A DNA stretch of 64,000 nucleotides from Gyromitra esculenta (lineage: Eukaryota > Ascomycota > Pezizomycetes > Pezizales > Discinaceae): assembly GCA_038503075.1 (NCBI GenBank), contig JBCAML010000001.1, forward strand, positions 682,001-746,000. The letters are read 5' to 3'. Positions 47,724 through 59,704 of this stretch are shown here, one piece after another; position 1 is the first letter of the stretch; every line of letters starts with the position of its first letter. Made by a program: the position numbers and the translations under genes. The notes beneath the pieces are model-generated. The model did not search any database, was not told the origin of the DNA, and saw only the letters and a list, made by a program, of their open reading frames with translations.

Positions 47724-50700
47724 TCACTGATGGCGCTTCTTAGAAGAGTCATCGTCTCCGTCGTCATTAAATAATTCTATTATACCCGCTAGTGTTGGTG
47801 GGGCTGTACTGAAATGAACAATAACAAGCCATCCGACAACGAAGTTGACCAGATGGTGAAGTCGGTATGCGTATGTTACACCGTATAGCGCGGCGTAAGA
47901 CGCTAATCCGAGAAATAATAGATTCGTGACCAACCTTATTCTACTTCCCGGAATCTCTAGTAAGCAAAACGAATCTGCAAAAATAATAAAAACATAATCG
48001 ATGGGGGCTGCATACCGATTGGGGATTCTCGGAATCATGTTTCCAGTCGTCAGTGTTTCTACAAGTAGTATGAACGGCATAATGGAAAGCAGATTATGGT
48101 GAGAAGAAAATGGTGTGAGCCAATGGACTGCTAAGTTGTGTATCCATACAACGAGCACGGGCAAGTTGATGGGTAAGATCCAAAGCATGATAACAAGGAT
48201 GGAATGGGTATAATGGTAAAGATCCCAAGATGTTCCAGATCGTTCCGAGTATCCCTAAAGATTTGTGAGTTATGGCAGAAAATACGTCTTCGCGGGAAAA
48301 CATACACTTTCTCGTGCAAACTTCAACGCACGAACACAGGTTGCAATCTGGACTATGCAAGCCACCATGTACGCGAATTGGTAGGGGATAAGAGTGGCAA
48401 CAAAGAACAGGAGCATGAGAGTTGTCATGATTCGTCTTCGCGGGCTACTAGTAGAAAACGCTGGGGACATTGACCTCCTTTCCTCTAAAATCAGCTTCTG
48501 CTCATACTCCGGGTAGAGAAAATCATACCTTCGTTCATTGCTGACCCAATTAGGCCATCTACTAAATATAGAGTAGATGAATGTCAAGGTGTGTAAAATG
48601 ATCATCAATGCGTAGTTCAAAACAACACACACTCCAACCGCCAACAACGCAAACAGCGGTGCTAGGAACCAAAAAAACGGATCTGAAAGCCCAACTAGAA
48701 GATCGTTCTTATCGAATTCTATTGCAGCAGAAGACTGCCCAGTTGAGGACTTCTGCCAAGAAAATGGCGACGGTATTCCGTTCTCTTGTTCTGATTTTGC
48801 AAAAGAGAGAGAGATAGCCAAAAATGACAAGGTAACAAGAACAAACGGTAGTGTTTTAGTTATTAGCAGTTCGAGCCCTCTGGTGAAGCTTATGAAGCGA
48901 CCTAGGATGTCTTGTTATTATATAATTCCTGCAAGGCTAGGGTTGTGTAACATACCACCCTTATCGTACTCCACGAATTGTATTCGCATAACGAGGGCCA
49001 CCACGAGCAGAGGGAAGGCTGCAAAAACCGTTCTATATCGCATAACAAGTTTCCCCAGACTACCGATAAAATCAAATTGCACTGATATATCGATAGATGC
49101 ATTACAAGTTGGGTCGGTCCAAAACTGTAATGATAGTCCCTTTACATTGTTTGGGCGAAGGGCTGGGGGTATAAAAGGCGCTGTACCGTGGAGACTGATA
49201 TCGGCTGTGTGTACATTGACGAAATACTTCGATTCGTGGGGATCCATAAGATATTGCCGCACGAGAGGGGTAAAAAGTTGACCATCTTCCCCATAAGCTT
49301 GAATACCTACATTAAGTTTGTAGGTCAAGAGACTGCTGTGCATTACAGGTATATGAACTTCAGACACAATAGGGCGCTCGGCTGGCAACGATGTTCGCAC
49401 TCCATCCAATAGCAATCCACGTAGGCTAACATTTGAATGAATAGTTGAATCCTTCTTCTCGACAAATTCTGCAATTACCCAACCTTGCGATACTCTACTA
49501 GCTTTGTCGACAACAGCCACATACTGATGCTCGGCAAGATCCTCCAAATCATATTGTAAAGAAGAGAAAGGCTGGGTTGGGTCAAACGGATGTTTCGAAG
49601 TTCGGTATGATGTGGGCAATAGAATGACATCATCAGCAGCATTTTTGCATGCAAGGCGCGTTGATCCAGAACTGTCCCCAGATAAATCCATGTTCATAGA
49701 GAATATCGCTGCGGTTTGTCCGGCTTGAAGCGGGAAAACACTGCAAAATAGAACTTCCAATTTTGAATCCCGGGCACCATCCAGCTTCTGATCCGTCAAC
49801 AATGTAAACTTTGTAGTTCCAGCTCCCCGAGATGGTGGCACAGGTATCAAATACGCGCGGGGTTTTTGTGACTCGCCAAGCTGACGCAATACAAGCCTTT
49901 GTCCGAGAGCAGTGATTGAATGCGAATTGTCCTCAAGAGTCAGTAGTGTGGTGGGTTCTGTTCAAATCAGCGAAACCTTAAATAATGTGATGCAGTGGTG
50001 GTAACGAACCTTTCTGCGGCAGAGTTTTCTCAGCAACTGATTCCATGCCCGTGAGGTACCATTTCTTAAATAAGCGCATTCGTTCCGCCCGAGGCTTGGT
50101 TTGACCAGGTCTCTTTACATCCACAATATCCAATAGAGATAATGAAACAACTTTCATGAGTTGGTCACACCATGAAATTGCTAGATGGTCTGAGCCTACC
50201 CAAACGTTTGGAATTGACGAAGTGAAAACCGTGAAACCGTGTGTATCCGGAACCAAAGAAGAAATACTAGCATAGTCCGAAGGTACGACCGTATCCAACC
50301 CTCCGCCCGCAATAGACACCAAAGTAACGTGCCATAGGGGGTTGTTGTTCGCCCATTTTTCTGAGAAAGATCTCCGCCAATAACTGTTGATATCATCATA
50401 TGTCTGCACTATCTGTTTGTCGAATGATACTGGTGGCCGCGCATGGGGAGCCGACATGGTAATGATGGTGTTGATGGAATTAGATTGATAATTTGGCATG
50501 ATTAACATCGTACGGGCGACGATTCCTCCCATGGAATGACCGAAAATTATTACGGAGCTGGGGTCTGGTAAATCTGAATCCATTGTGGCCTTTCGGGAAT
50601 CGTGGTAGAGTGAAAGAATATAAGCGACAGCCTCGTTCAAGTATTCCGCCTGATCGAGCATAGTTTGGCCGTGGAATGCAGTTATATCCTCATTAAAATC

Positions 50701-51581
50701 AACCGTGAAGAAATCGAGACTACGTTGTCCAGCCCCCATGGCGTCATCTTTGGCTGCAGCCTCTTTGAAAGTGCGAGCTGCTTGAGCAGCTATCGATCGT
50801 ACCTGTTTGTAGCTGCCGGCGTTTCCGGGTATGAATAGTACTGGCACACCTTTGGGCTGCGAGCATCTCAGCATATGACTTGGAACAACTTGTGATCGCG
50901 AGCAATCAATTGTACGTGGATCATAGGTATCAGATCGCCCATTTTTCTTGGCGAACTCGCTTCTTGCATCCAAAATGGGCCAAAGGTCCTTTACAGAACC
51001 AACAACGAAAAAGTCAAGGAGGGTTCGGAAGCGCTTAAGGAAAAGGAGGGACCTACCGGATAGTCGATATCAACATTGTGTTCTCGATACAGGTAAAGGC
51101 TATATTTGCTGGCAAACCGGGTATGTTCCGTGTCGAAATCTTTCTCTCGGATATAAACAGGCGACATACGAGGCATAATACATCCTACGGAATCACATTG
51201 CCGAGCCCTAAAAGATGTTATGGTACTCCAGAGGACGAATGCCGAGAGTAACGTGACGCCGAGCATCGGTAGCGAGCAGAACCATGCCGAGCGTAATCGT
51301 GGTGACTTGTAGTTCCGAGTATCCTCCATCTTGTCCTTCGTCAGTGTTGGCGTCGCGTTCAAAGGCTCTCGATCTCGATCCCGACTCCGATCCCGCGGGG
51401 GAATCCAGAGAGGTTTTGTAGGCGAATGCACTCCTTTTGTCTCTTCACCTCGATCCTGAATATTCAAAGCAGAGGAAAACTGGCATTCCTCGTTCCCTTC
51501 TACCGGGGAAGGCTCGCTATCTTCACCGTCTTCCGTAGTGCTGGACGGCCTCGAGTCTCTCGAAGAGCGTCGACTCCGCAT
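47724..51581 (-). CDS. BST1: GPI inositol-deacylase Bst1 (PGAP1 family)
   Basis: ER membrane lipase that removes the inositol acyl chain from GPI-anchored proteins, a step needed for their export and quality control. Five exons on the minus strand: 51581-51057, 50856-50010, 49957-48956, 48901-48306, 48254-47724 (1166 aa, phases consistent). A disordered cytosolic N-terminus (DRSRDRDRE) precedes the first membrane span (LPMLGVTLLSAFVLW). The lumenal lipase domain has GVPVLFIPGNAGSYKQVR, FNEDITAFHG and the nucleophile in FGHSMGG (about residue 284), then SDHLAISWC with a likely catalytic His. A large lumenal region and a C-terminal bundle of about seven spans follow. Intron 1 is unusually long here (200 bases); the junction DYP-PKGVPVLF is chosen by family resemblance. 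Confidence 0.93.
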
Positions 51582-53681
51582 CAATGGCTTTAAATTCTCG
51601 AGCCCAGGGTTCCGTTAGGATTAACAAGCGATTGCCGAAGCCAAAAGAATTAATTTTGTTAACGGGGCGGATAAAGAGGTAGCGGGTAGAGATGCAGTGA
51701 AGCGAGTGAAGTCTCGTTGCCTCAGGAGCTATGTAGTTGGGAAGGTCAAGTCAGTGACCCACGTCGTCAGCGTTTCTTTGCACAACCAAGATCGACAGCC
51801 ACGTCCAGCCAAAGGCTCTCGACATGGACAAGAAACCAAACGAATCCCAAGACACGGACAAGGGGGGTATGGAGAGGCGAAAATAGTTTGATGGGGTGGA
51901 TTGGGGAGAAGACGACTCACCACGAGGCAGCGAAAATAGGCTAGGACAACGACAGAGACGGGAGAGAGGAGACTCGGGGCGAGAGCGAGAGCGCGGCGAT
52001 GAGGTCGTCGCACTACGGCGGCGGCAATGGGCAGGATGGTTACGGAGGAAAAAGACGGGACGTTGGGTGGTAAACGAATGGGTCCAGGGAGGGTAATATC
52101 TGCTGGCAGCCAGGGTACACACAATACCTGCCTGCCTCTGCTCAGCAGTACATACAATACATACAACCGCGTTTCTGGCTGCCCGTTGTGTCCGGCTGCT
52201 CGCCCGCCACCGTGTTTTTCCCAACCCGTCCCCAACCAGAAGCTAATCTCCGCCCGACAGCGAGCCTCAGATTTGCTCTCGGGCAGGCTCTAACCTTTCT
52301 TCAGGATGGTCCGAACCTTTGCAGAGCGTTCAGGCCATCCGATCATCCACGAGGATTGCTTTCGCCGTTTGTCACATTTCCAGTTCGGGGTTTTGGAAAA
52401 ACAAAAATAAAATAAAACTCCACTCCCAAAACAATTGCGTGTTCAGCCGTTGCGTGGATTACCAAGTATAGCCGATGTACATGTACATAAACTTGTGAGG
52501 TCATCATTATTACTGGTGCCCCGCAGCCCTCGTGGCCTCGCCCAGGCGATGGAAGTGTATCCGGATGTCTCGCGTTTCGAGAACACCGACATAATGCTCG
52601 CATGCACCTTATGTGTCCGCAATTCGGTCCGCATTTTGACGACATTCGATGTCAACCTCACAATTTATCTCCCCTCCGAAGTCCTGCTGGCATCTTGGTA
52701 GATTTACCACAATACTTTAGATAGGGCAAATACAATAAGAACTCGATGATCCCGCCCCTATTTATTATTTATTTATTTTGATCCCCCCCCTAGAACAGTA
52801 TCCGCGGAGACTGCTGATTATTAGAATGCAGGTACGGTAGAACCTATCATAATATTCGGTAGTACCCTGAAATGGTTAGAAGCAGGAGTTTATTAAGCGA
52901 ATACCGATCCGGTCTCCAACAGCTGCTGGGAGAAGAAAAAAACGGGGACGGAAAGCTGATAGGACGGAAGTATGATGGGGATTCATTGCATTATTCATCG
53001 AAATCTTGATTTTCGTGACTTTTGCTTTTTTTTCTTTTTTTTCGTCGGCTATGGAATCGGCTGGGAATTTCAAGCGTCATGGCCTAGCACTCGGGTGCAG
53101 TGACTCCCATGCTGGCTCGACCCATACATGCATCTCTCAACACACGTCACAGGATCTCAGCAAGCCGTAACGTAAATTCAAGTAAACACAAGCTCGAGAA
53201 TAACTTGATTTTCGGGAAGTTTCATGGGTAGGAGAGTTTTCAGAAACGTTTACCTAAGATCACTCTAGCCATGCCATATGTAAGAAATAGTTCCGGCGAC
53301 AGATACTCAAGTACATGTACCTTCTGGCAACTCTCCTTTTGGCGCAGGGGCTGATCCTTCTCCCTACCCCGCATAAATCACGTTTCCATTTGTTTTGGAG
53401 GGTATCAAGCTTTCCAGCTCGCCCCGATTAGCAACTAGGTTAGGCTGTTGGTAGGAGGGTTGCGTCAACACTGTAGCTTTTGTACTAAAGTGGATTTTAA
53501 ATGCGACGGGTGCGATCATAACAAGGAAAGGTCTCTAATCGGAGTGACCTCCTATTAGACTCACTATCGCCTTCCCTAGTTTTATTAAATACCTATACAC
53601 GTAACCTCTTGCGGGTGTAATTGCAAAATTTAAGAACCTTATCTCTGGGGTATTCGAACGGGCATAATTTATCGAGACCAG
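51582..53681. other. Gene-free interval, BST1 promoter to RRG7 3' end
   Basis: About 2.1 kb with no supported gene. TACATGTA sites occur at 52478 and 53312. A TTTATTATTTATTTATTT stretch lies near 52760. Open frames up to 168 codons at 51729-52235 (minus) show only repetitive Arg/Ser composition. The BST1 promoter should be in the first few hundred bases. Confidence 0.5.
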
Positions 53682-54449
53682 TCAGTCTCCATTCGACTGA
53701 CCAAGTTTGCTTATAGCTTGACCATTTAATGTGAGCACAACTCTTCCCTCCCCCTCCTCCCCCTCCCCAGGGGTATGTCTAATTGAAGCCCCCAAACCCT
53801 GCAAAAGCACACTGGCAGGTCTGTTCCAAACAAATTGCGATATACACCCCCCATCCGCGTACGGTTTGATATAGCAATATGCCAGAGCTCGCGGTGACAA
53901 AAGCATCTGCTGTCTTGCGCCGCGCGTGCAATGTGATACGGTAGCCATTACGCCAATTGTGTTCCGACTCTCTGCCCCAATCGCTCCCTCCAGCTCGCGG
54001 ATCCACTGAGGGCCACCTTTTCCCTTTGTGGCCTTGCACGAAACGACGACTGGGAAGATCCTCGGTGTGTCCGGAGACTCGCCAGTGAGGCTTGGGATGG
54101 TCCAGGTCCCACGGAGGTCTATGCCGCGGTCGCCACTACCGCCACAGTGTTCGAGTGTCATGTTGAGAGACGAGAGAGCGGAGAGAACGGTGTACCTTAA
54201 TGATAGGCACGAACCTTAACGTCTGCGATGGTTGCTAATCATTGTGCGTATAGAGTACAGGAGGAGGCGGGGGACATACTCGTAAAGGGTTCCGACGTAA
54301 ACCGTGGTTTCAGGCGACAAGGATACAGATTCTGCATACTGAAGAAAAGAAGCGGTATCTTGATGCTGTAGAGAAAATTTGGTACTATTGTGTCTTGCGT
54401 GACTCGCGAGCCAGCGATGAGCAAGATGGCGAAAGGGATGTAGCCGCAT
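53682..54449 (-). CDS. RRG7: Rrg7-like mitochondrial protein (DUF2034)
   Basis: Ascomycete mitochondrial protein named for its need in respiratory growth in yeast; the fold resembles restriction-endonuclease-like nucleases. Exons 54449-54280 and 54195-53682 (minus) give 227 aa, similar to the family. An Arg/His-rich presequence (MRLHPFRHLAHRWLASHAR) is followed by VYVGTLYEYTVLSALSSL across the junction and the core GGSGDRGIDLRGTW, VVVSCKATKGKGGPQWIRELEGA. The Asp...S-C-K spacing parallels the D...ExK of such nucleases, as in other family members. The C-terminus ends with RVVLTLNG. It shares a 453-base divergent region with eIF5A. Confidence 0.8.
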
Positions 54450-54902
54450 GCTTCAGTGTGTAGTTCATTCAGTTGGTTTTGCAACCTTCACAGAGCAAAA
54501 CTCAAGCGCATATGCCAGATCGCGTGCCAGCGCGTCAAACCAATTTTCGGTGTTGCGATGAGGTTGGATGGGGTTGAGCCCTGACCGCTTTCCGTTCTAG
54601 TTGGTTGGATCCAAAAGTAGTCACCGCCAATCATATCTCGCGAAAAAAGAAATTGTTTCAAACCCGCCCCAGTTCAAAGAACGAAAAGTTGAAAAAGGAA
54701 AAAACAAAAAACCAAGTGGGGTATTTTTCTGTTGCCCCTCCATCAACCCCAAGCCCTTTTTATCTGGACTCCCTATCCAACCCTCACTCTCCTCTTTCTC
54801 TTCCTTCCTCCCTCTTCAACCTCACTGTCGCCGTTACTATTAATCTGCTGCTTTCTTTTTTCCTCCTTTCAAAAATCGCTTTTATATACCTTTCCTTTCA
54901 AA
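54450..54902. promoter_or_regulatory. Divergent promoter RRG7 / eIF5A with CT-rich leader
   Basis: Contains a strongly pyrimidine-rich stretch (about 54735-54900) ending at the eIF5A start codon, as seen upstream of highly expressed fungal translation genes. The other half should serve RRG7. Confidence 0.6.
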
Positions 54903-55738
54903 ATGGCCGACAACGATGAGCAGGTGGGCACTTGTTTTCCTCTATATTGATTCCATTCACCAGCCGTTGCTTTCCCCGCTTCCGTGAATTTTTCCGCCTT
55001 TCTCCACCCCGCACAGAGCAGCCCTTTCGCAAATCAGCACTCGCCTCAGCTTTAAGCTATCACCAAATATCAAGTTAAGAGAAAAGAACTTAATGGCTGA
55101 CATTTTATGCTTTTCAGCACAACCACACCTTCGAGGAGGCTTCGGCCGGTGCCTCTGCCACGTTCCCCATGCAGTGCTCTGCACTCCGCAAGAACGGGTA
55201 TGTGCTATGCAGTATATTGTTCCTGCATCTGTTTGGTGCCCTGTATACGTTATATATGTATTGACGTCTGGGGTCAAACCTATTATAATAGACACGTCGT
55301 TATCAAGAACCGTCCTTGCAAGATCGTCGAAATGAGCACTTCCAAGACCGGGAAGCACGGTCACGCAAAGGTCCACTTGGTCGCCATTGATATCTTCACC
55401 GGAAAAAAGCTTGAAGAGCTCTGCCCATCCACCCACAACATGAACGTCCCCAATGTCTCCCGTACCGAATTCCAGTTTTCACACATCGAGGATGATTTCC
55501 TCCATCTCATCAGGGCCGATGGAAGCGAGAAGAGTGACGTTAAGGTTCCGGAAGGTGAAATTGGTACAAAGATTCAGGAGTACGAGGATGCCGGCACTGA
55601 TATTCGTAAGCTTTCCCAATTTATATGCCGTTTTTATGTTATGTGCCCTGACGGTTTTTTTTCTTATTGTAGTCATCACCATTATTGCGGCCATGGGCGA
55701 GGAGGCTGCAATCTCCGTTAAGGAAGCCCCGAAATAAA
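54903..55738 (+). CDS. HYP2: Translation factor eIF5A
   Basis: Small essential ribosome-binding factor that relieves stalling, especially at polyproline, and aids termination. Four exons: 54903-54923, 55118-55197, 55292-55605, 55674-55738 (159 aa, normal size). Exon 1 codes for only seven residues (MADNDEQ), followed by a 194-base intron typical of an early regulatory intron. The hypusine loop [12 protein letters not shown] is perfect, with the modified Lys at about position 55. The OB-fold C-terminal half continues [13 protein letters not shown] and ends [10 protein letters not shown]. Confidence 0.97.
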
Positions 55739-56331
55739 TATCTTTCCGCTCTCCTTTATCGTTTTGTGGATCAGTGATCTCGCTTTTTTTTTCTGTTCTG
55801 TTCTTTTTTTTTTTTCGGGAGCGAGGGCTTGTTCATTATTTTTTCACCAACTCTGATAATTGGAGAATCTGGGTATGGAAAGGTGAACGGGGGGAAGGGT
55901 GGGGGCCGATCTAAAACACGGATTTGTCCTTTTTTTTTTTTTTACCGCGACGAACCTGAGAATCAATGAAAAAATGAAGAAAAAATGAACCTAAAGGTTC
56001 ACTTCAAATTTGCTGTCGATTCCACGTCTTTCGGTTACACTTCCCCCATTATTAGGCTCTAGCCTTGAAATCCGCCCCCTGGAACCCAATTTCAATATTG
56101 TTGTTAAAAGTAAACTGTTGGGATAAAATCAACCTGCGATTGAGCATTTTTTAAGTGACTACCTGGTCCTTGTGAACCAGCAAATTGTAGCGATGTGATT
56201 TTGGAGAGTGGAGAAGATGAGGCTCAGTACAGTACTAAAAATTGGTGTTACTTTTCTTCCCCGCCATCACGCAACGGCTCATAAAATAGTTGCATCATAG
56301 GGAGGCCTGAACCATACATTCTCCTGGGATT
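55739..56331. other. Intergenic, eIF5A 3' UTR and RRN7 promoter
   Basis: About 590 bases with long T runs (about 55784-55818 and 55931-55943) just after the eIF5A stop, probably in its 3' UTR, and no supported gene. Confidence 0.55.
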
Positions 56332-58406
56332 ATGGACTACAAACGCCTTTCCCGCTGCGGTGTCGATAATTGCAAGCAGACACAGTTCTACCTTGACGAC
56401 GGCCAATGGTTCTGCAAAAATGGGCATTTGAGAGAGGTAACTCCCTACTGCTAAAAAAAAAAGGACACTACTTCGTGTATGGCCTACTAAAACTTGTGGA
56501 ATTTATATAGGGTGAGCTTGAGGTTGAGGCTGAAGATGAGGGCTTCGGGCCACAAGGATCCAGGGCGACGAAGAAAAAGCAGGACCAGCAAAAGGTCTGG
56601 AAAGGCATGTTACGTTTGGTAATTGAAAAAAAACATCACAAGTTCTATTTCTTACAATGCGATACAGTTTTACGTGGAAGACGGGGATTTGAATTGTTCC
56701 TGCAATGTTATCAGCTGATCCTGCAAAAGCAATTGCACTGGCTCATGAGTGAGAAAGGATTCCCTGCGGAGCTGGAGGTAAGTACCTGCCCCGTGTTTGT
56801 TTGTTTTTGTTTATCACGGGCAACTAGGGCACAATAGTTAATGTGACATCAGATTATAGTTAAAGATTTATGGGCCCTTCAGCTAAAGAAACTCTCCACT
56901 ACTATCCCCGGAATGGCTGATGCTGCTCCTCCGCAGGAGGAGGACTTGGATGGCGAGGAGTCTATCGCTGGAGGATCATCAACAACTGGCTGGTCTAGTC
57001 AATCTGAATACCTCTACACAAGTGATTCGGAGTCTCAAGCTTCCACCACTCGGACGAACAATCATCGTGTTCGCCGTCGGCGACGCAAGGTCCCCAAGGC
57101 TAGCGACAGACCGAAGCTTATTGTTTCTGTTGGATTATGTTATCTTGGTTTGGTGCTACTAAGAGTTGCGATTTCACTGGGAGACTTGCATAGGTGGATA
57201 GAAGAGCAAGGACTGCTGTATTTGAGAGCTATTAGTGAAGTTCCAGCGGAGATGAAAGAGAGACTAGACCCAACATATTGGCATGCTTTAGATCCCAAGG
57301 TATGTGTACAGATGGGCCCATTGAAACGTAAGATTATGTGATGACTCAATGAAAGGGGTAGACAAGACCAAGGCAAGGTCTTTTATATCATACTGTACAA
57401 GATCTAGTAGTGATGTATCAGACTTCCTTCGGAATGGCCTTTCCTCCACTTAACACCACCTTGATGGCATTTCGTTATGTTAAAGATCTTGGACTTCCTC
57501 GTATGTTTCCCTGGATCTTACTTATTCTCAGGGATTGACCATCTTCGACTTGACAGTCGAGATATACCATGCTGTTAAACGTCTCGGCGATCTGATGTCA
57601 CTCTCGTTCATCTGGGATGGTCTTTCTAACCAGAAGCGGGTTCCCGCCTGGCCCGAGGCAAGCCTGATGTCTCTTGTGATTATCGCGACAAAATTGCTGT
57701 ATGGTTTGGATGGCGTGTCCAGGGCTCCCAAGTCTAATACTGAACCCGCGGCGGTTGGCCTAAAGTGGAAGGAATGGGAGAAATTTCTGCGATTGGGAAA
57801 TGCAGAGCATAGAGGCCTTTTGGGAAACACGGGTCAGGAAATGGACAAGAAAGAGCTTGAAGTCGACGTGAGCGAGAACGATATCTTCAATATGAATGAA
57901 GCGGACGTGGATAGGTACATGAATTGGTTCGAAAAAACTTGGGCGGATAAATCTAATACCAAACGTACTGTTAGACATTCTTACTTTCGAGGGTTAGAGG
58001 CTAAATTATTTCATTAGTGACGGAACAAATACTGAATTTGTTTCCAACGGGTAACGACATAGGGCAAGATCGTCTTCAATCAGAATCAGAATACAACACC
58101 GTGGGTGACAGGCTACGTAGCTTACATTCGCAAATTGAGTTGTATCCAGCATCGCCTAGGGGCGAAAAGATAGAAAGGCCTGGTGATCAATATCTCTGTC
58201 AACCCTCAAAGGCGGAGCTGCCGATCGAGCATCAGACTCTATTACAAGCGGCAGCAGATATTTTAGCGATAACGCGGGACGATCTAGGGAGGGCTGTGAA
58301 GCGTTTCGAGACTCGGCTTCGGGATCATTTGAAAGAACAGAGAAAGAGAGAAACGAGAGAAACGAGAGAAACGAGAGATAATAGGATGGATGTGAGTAGG
58401 AAATAA
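56332..58406 (+). CDS. RRN7: RNA polymerase I initiation factor Rrn7 (TFIIB-like)
   Basis: Core-factor subunit that recruits Pol I to the rDNA promoter; related to TFIIB and human TAF1B. Seven exons: 56332-56436, 56511-56604, 56668-56777, 56853-57299, 57362-57500, 57557-57964, 58018-58406 (563 aa). The N-terminal zinc ribbon is C9-x4-C14-x13-C28-x3-H32. The first cyclin-like block reads KVWK-VLRGRRGFELFLQCYQLIL and IIVKDLWALQLKKLS. Later blocks are GMAFPPLNTTLMAFRYVKDLGLP-LEIYHAVKRL and SLVIIATKLLYGLD. The second intron (56605-56667) uses a GC donor; splicing it restores KVWKVL. The intron is 63 bases with no in-frame stop, so retention would insert 21 residues. The last intron (57965-58017) is placed from phase. 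Confidence 0.87.
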
Positions 58407-58628
58407 AATAAATAACATATCTAAACCCACAAAGAAAAAGATCAATGCCAGAAATCCCGTCAAAAGAATTCCTCAACATGCTATTAACGGAATACATGCA
58501 ATCAAGTTTATAAATATCCAACGCCTATTTCAACAACGCCTTAAAAAATTCTGCCTTGGAAAAATAACCTCCCGTAAGGAACGAGGATTAAAAGCACAGG
58601 ATTCTCAAAAAATAAACGAAACGAAATC
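58407..58628. other. Short convergent spacer RRN7 / AT-hook gene
   Basis: Only 222 bases separate two facing stop codons, so the 3' UTRs very likely overlap. Confidence 0.6.
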
Positions 58629-59704
58629 TCAGGCAACCCCAACTACTACGCTAACTCCACTATCACCACTCTTCTCTGCGGCTCCGATAACGGCAAGCCA
58701 ATCTCTTTCTTCTTTCAAATCAACCACAAACACCTTGGCACCAATTTCGACCTCAATACTCTCTATTTTCTGCTCCTTTTTCAATTGAAATTTCTCACAA
58801 ACTTTCTTGAAAAACAGAGACAAAGAAGGTGTATCAGTAGCATATATGAATTTTGTTTTCTGGGAACCGACGAGGCGGGTTTCGAATACTAGTCCTGTGT
58901 TTGCGCTAGTAGGGGTAGGAGTAGCGGCTGGGGACCTTAAATTTTTTACGGCGATAGGGCGATTTTGACTGGGCATGTTGCTAACACTAGAGTCGTTGAG
59001 GCTGGGTTCTGTTCCCATCCTTGCACCCTCCGCTTCTTCTTCTCTTCCCTTAGATACTCGAGACCGTTTAGCTGAAGTCGAAGTGTTTTCTTCAATTGCG
59101 ACGTGTTTTTTCGGTCTCATCCCTGGTGTTGGAGGTTTTTTCCTAGGGCGACCAGGGCCCCGACGCTGAGGATCGTTTATGGCGAGATTGCTATCTATGA
59201 TGCTATCGCCCTGATTTGTTGTATCCAGTTCCTTCCGAGAAATAGCACTTGTGAATGGACCAAGCTCTTCTTCCGTATTTTCCGAGGTGGGCGTTTCAGT
59301 TGTTCTAACGGCCTTGAGCTTTCCTCTCTCTACCCCAGCCATTTCAACCACCTGGGCCCTCAAAATTGCTTGGATCCTATATTCTCCTACGTTCAGCATT
59401 TTCTTTGCTACTCTCCCTAGATAGCGGTCCAACAATTTGCAGTAAAGAGACGGAATACTTACGAAGTTCTATCTCTAGGGAATATCCACTCCCTCCCTTG
59501 TGATTCTCCCCAGTATTTCTCCCCAATCCCGCCTGCGTCCAAAAGATCCTCAAACCAATCATCCCATTCGGTACCATGGGCCAAAGGCCCTTCCAGTCCG
59601 ACGGAATTGCGGTGCAAGGAATGGATGATAGTTGTACGGAGGCTTTCCCAATCCTCTTCTGAAAACCCGCACCCAGGTGAACGAAAACGCCAGGGCACCA
59701 CCAT
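58629..59704 (-). CDS. AT-hook-bearing protein of unknown function
   Basis: Probable exons on the minus strand: 59704-59463 and 59412-58629 (341 aa). The N-terminus reads MVVPWRFRSPGCGFSEEDWE, then GTEWDDWFEDLLDAGGIG. The middle is disordered and charged with one AT-hook core (RRGPGRPRKKPP). The C-terminal 75 residues (TKFIYATDTPSLSLFFKKV...IESIEVEIG) look like a compact alpha/beta fold, perhaps ubiquitin-like. I do not recognise the family; the AT hook suggests minor-groove DNA binding. The junction is uncertain: the strong acceptor TAG at 59417 puts the second exon out of frame with the protein-like first exon, and a GGGAG acceptor four bases further in restores it. A missing exon or a sequence error is possible. 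Confidence 0.6.

Noticed and set aside
51729..52235. 168-codon open frame on - strand upstream of BST1
   Set aside because: Repetitive Arg/Ser/Leu composition with no family match; an overlapping frame of the same strand is almost as long, as expected for GC-biased spacer DNA.
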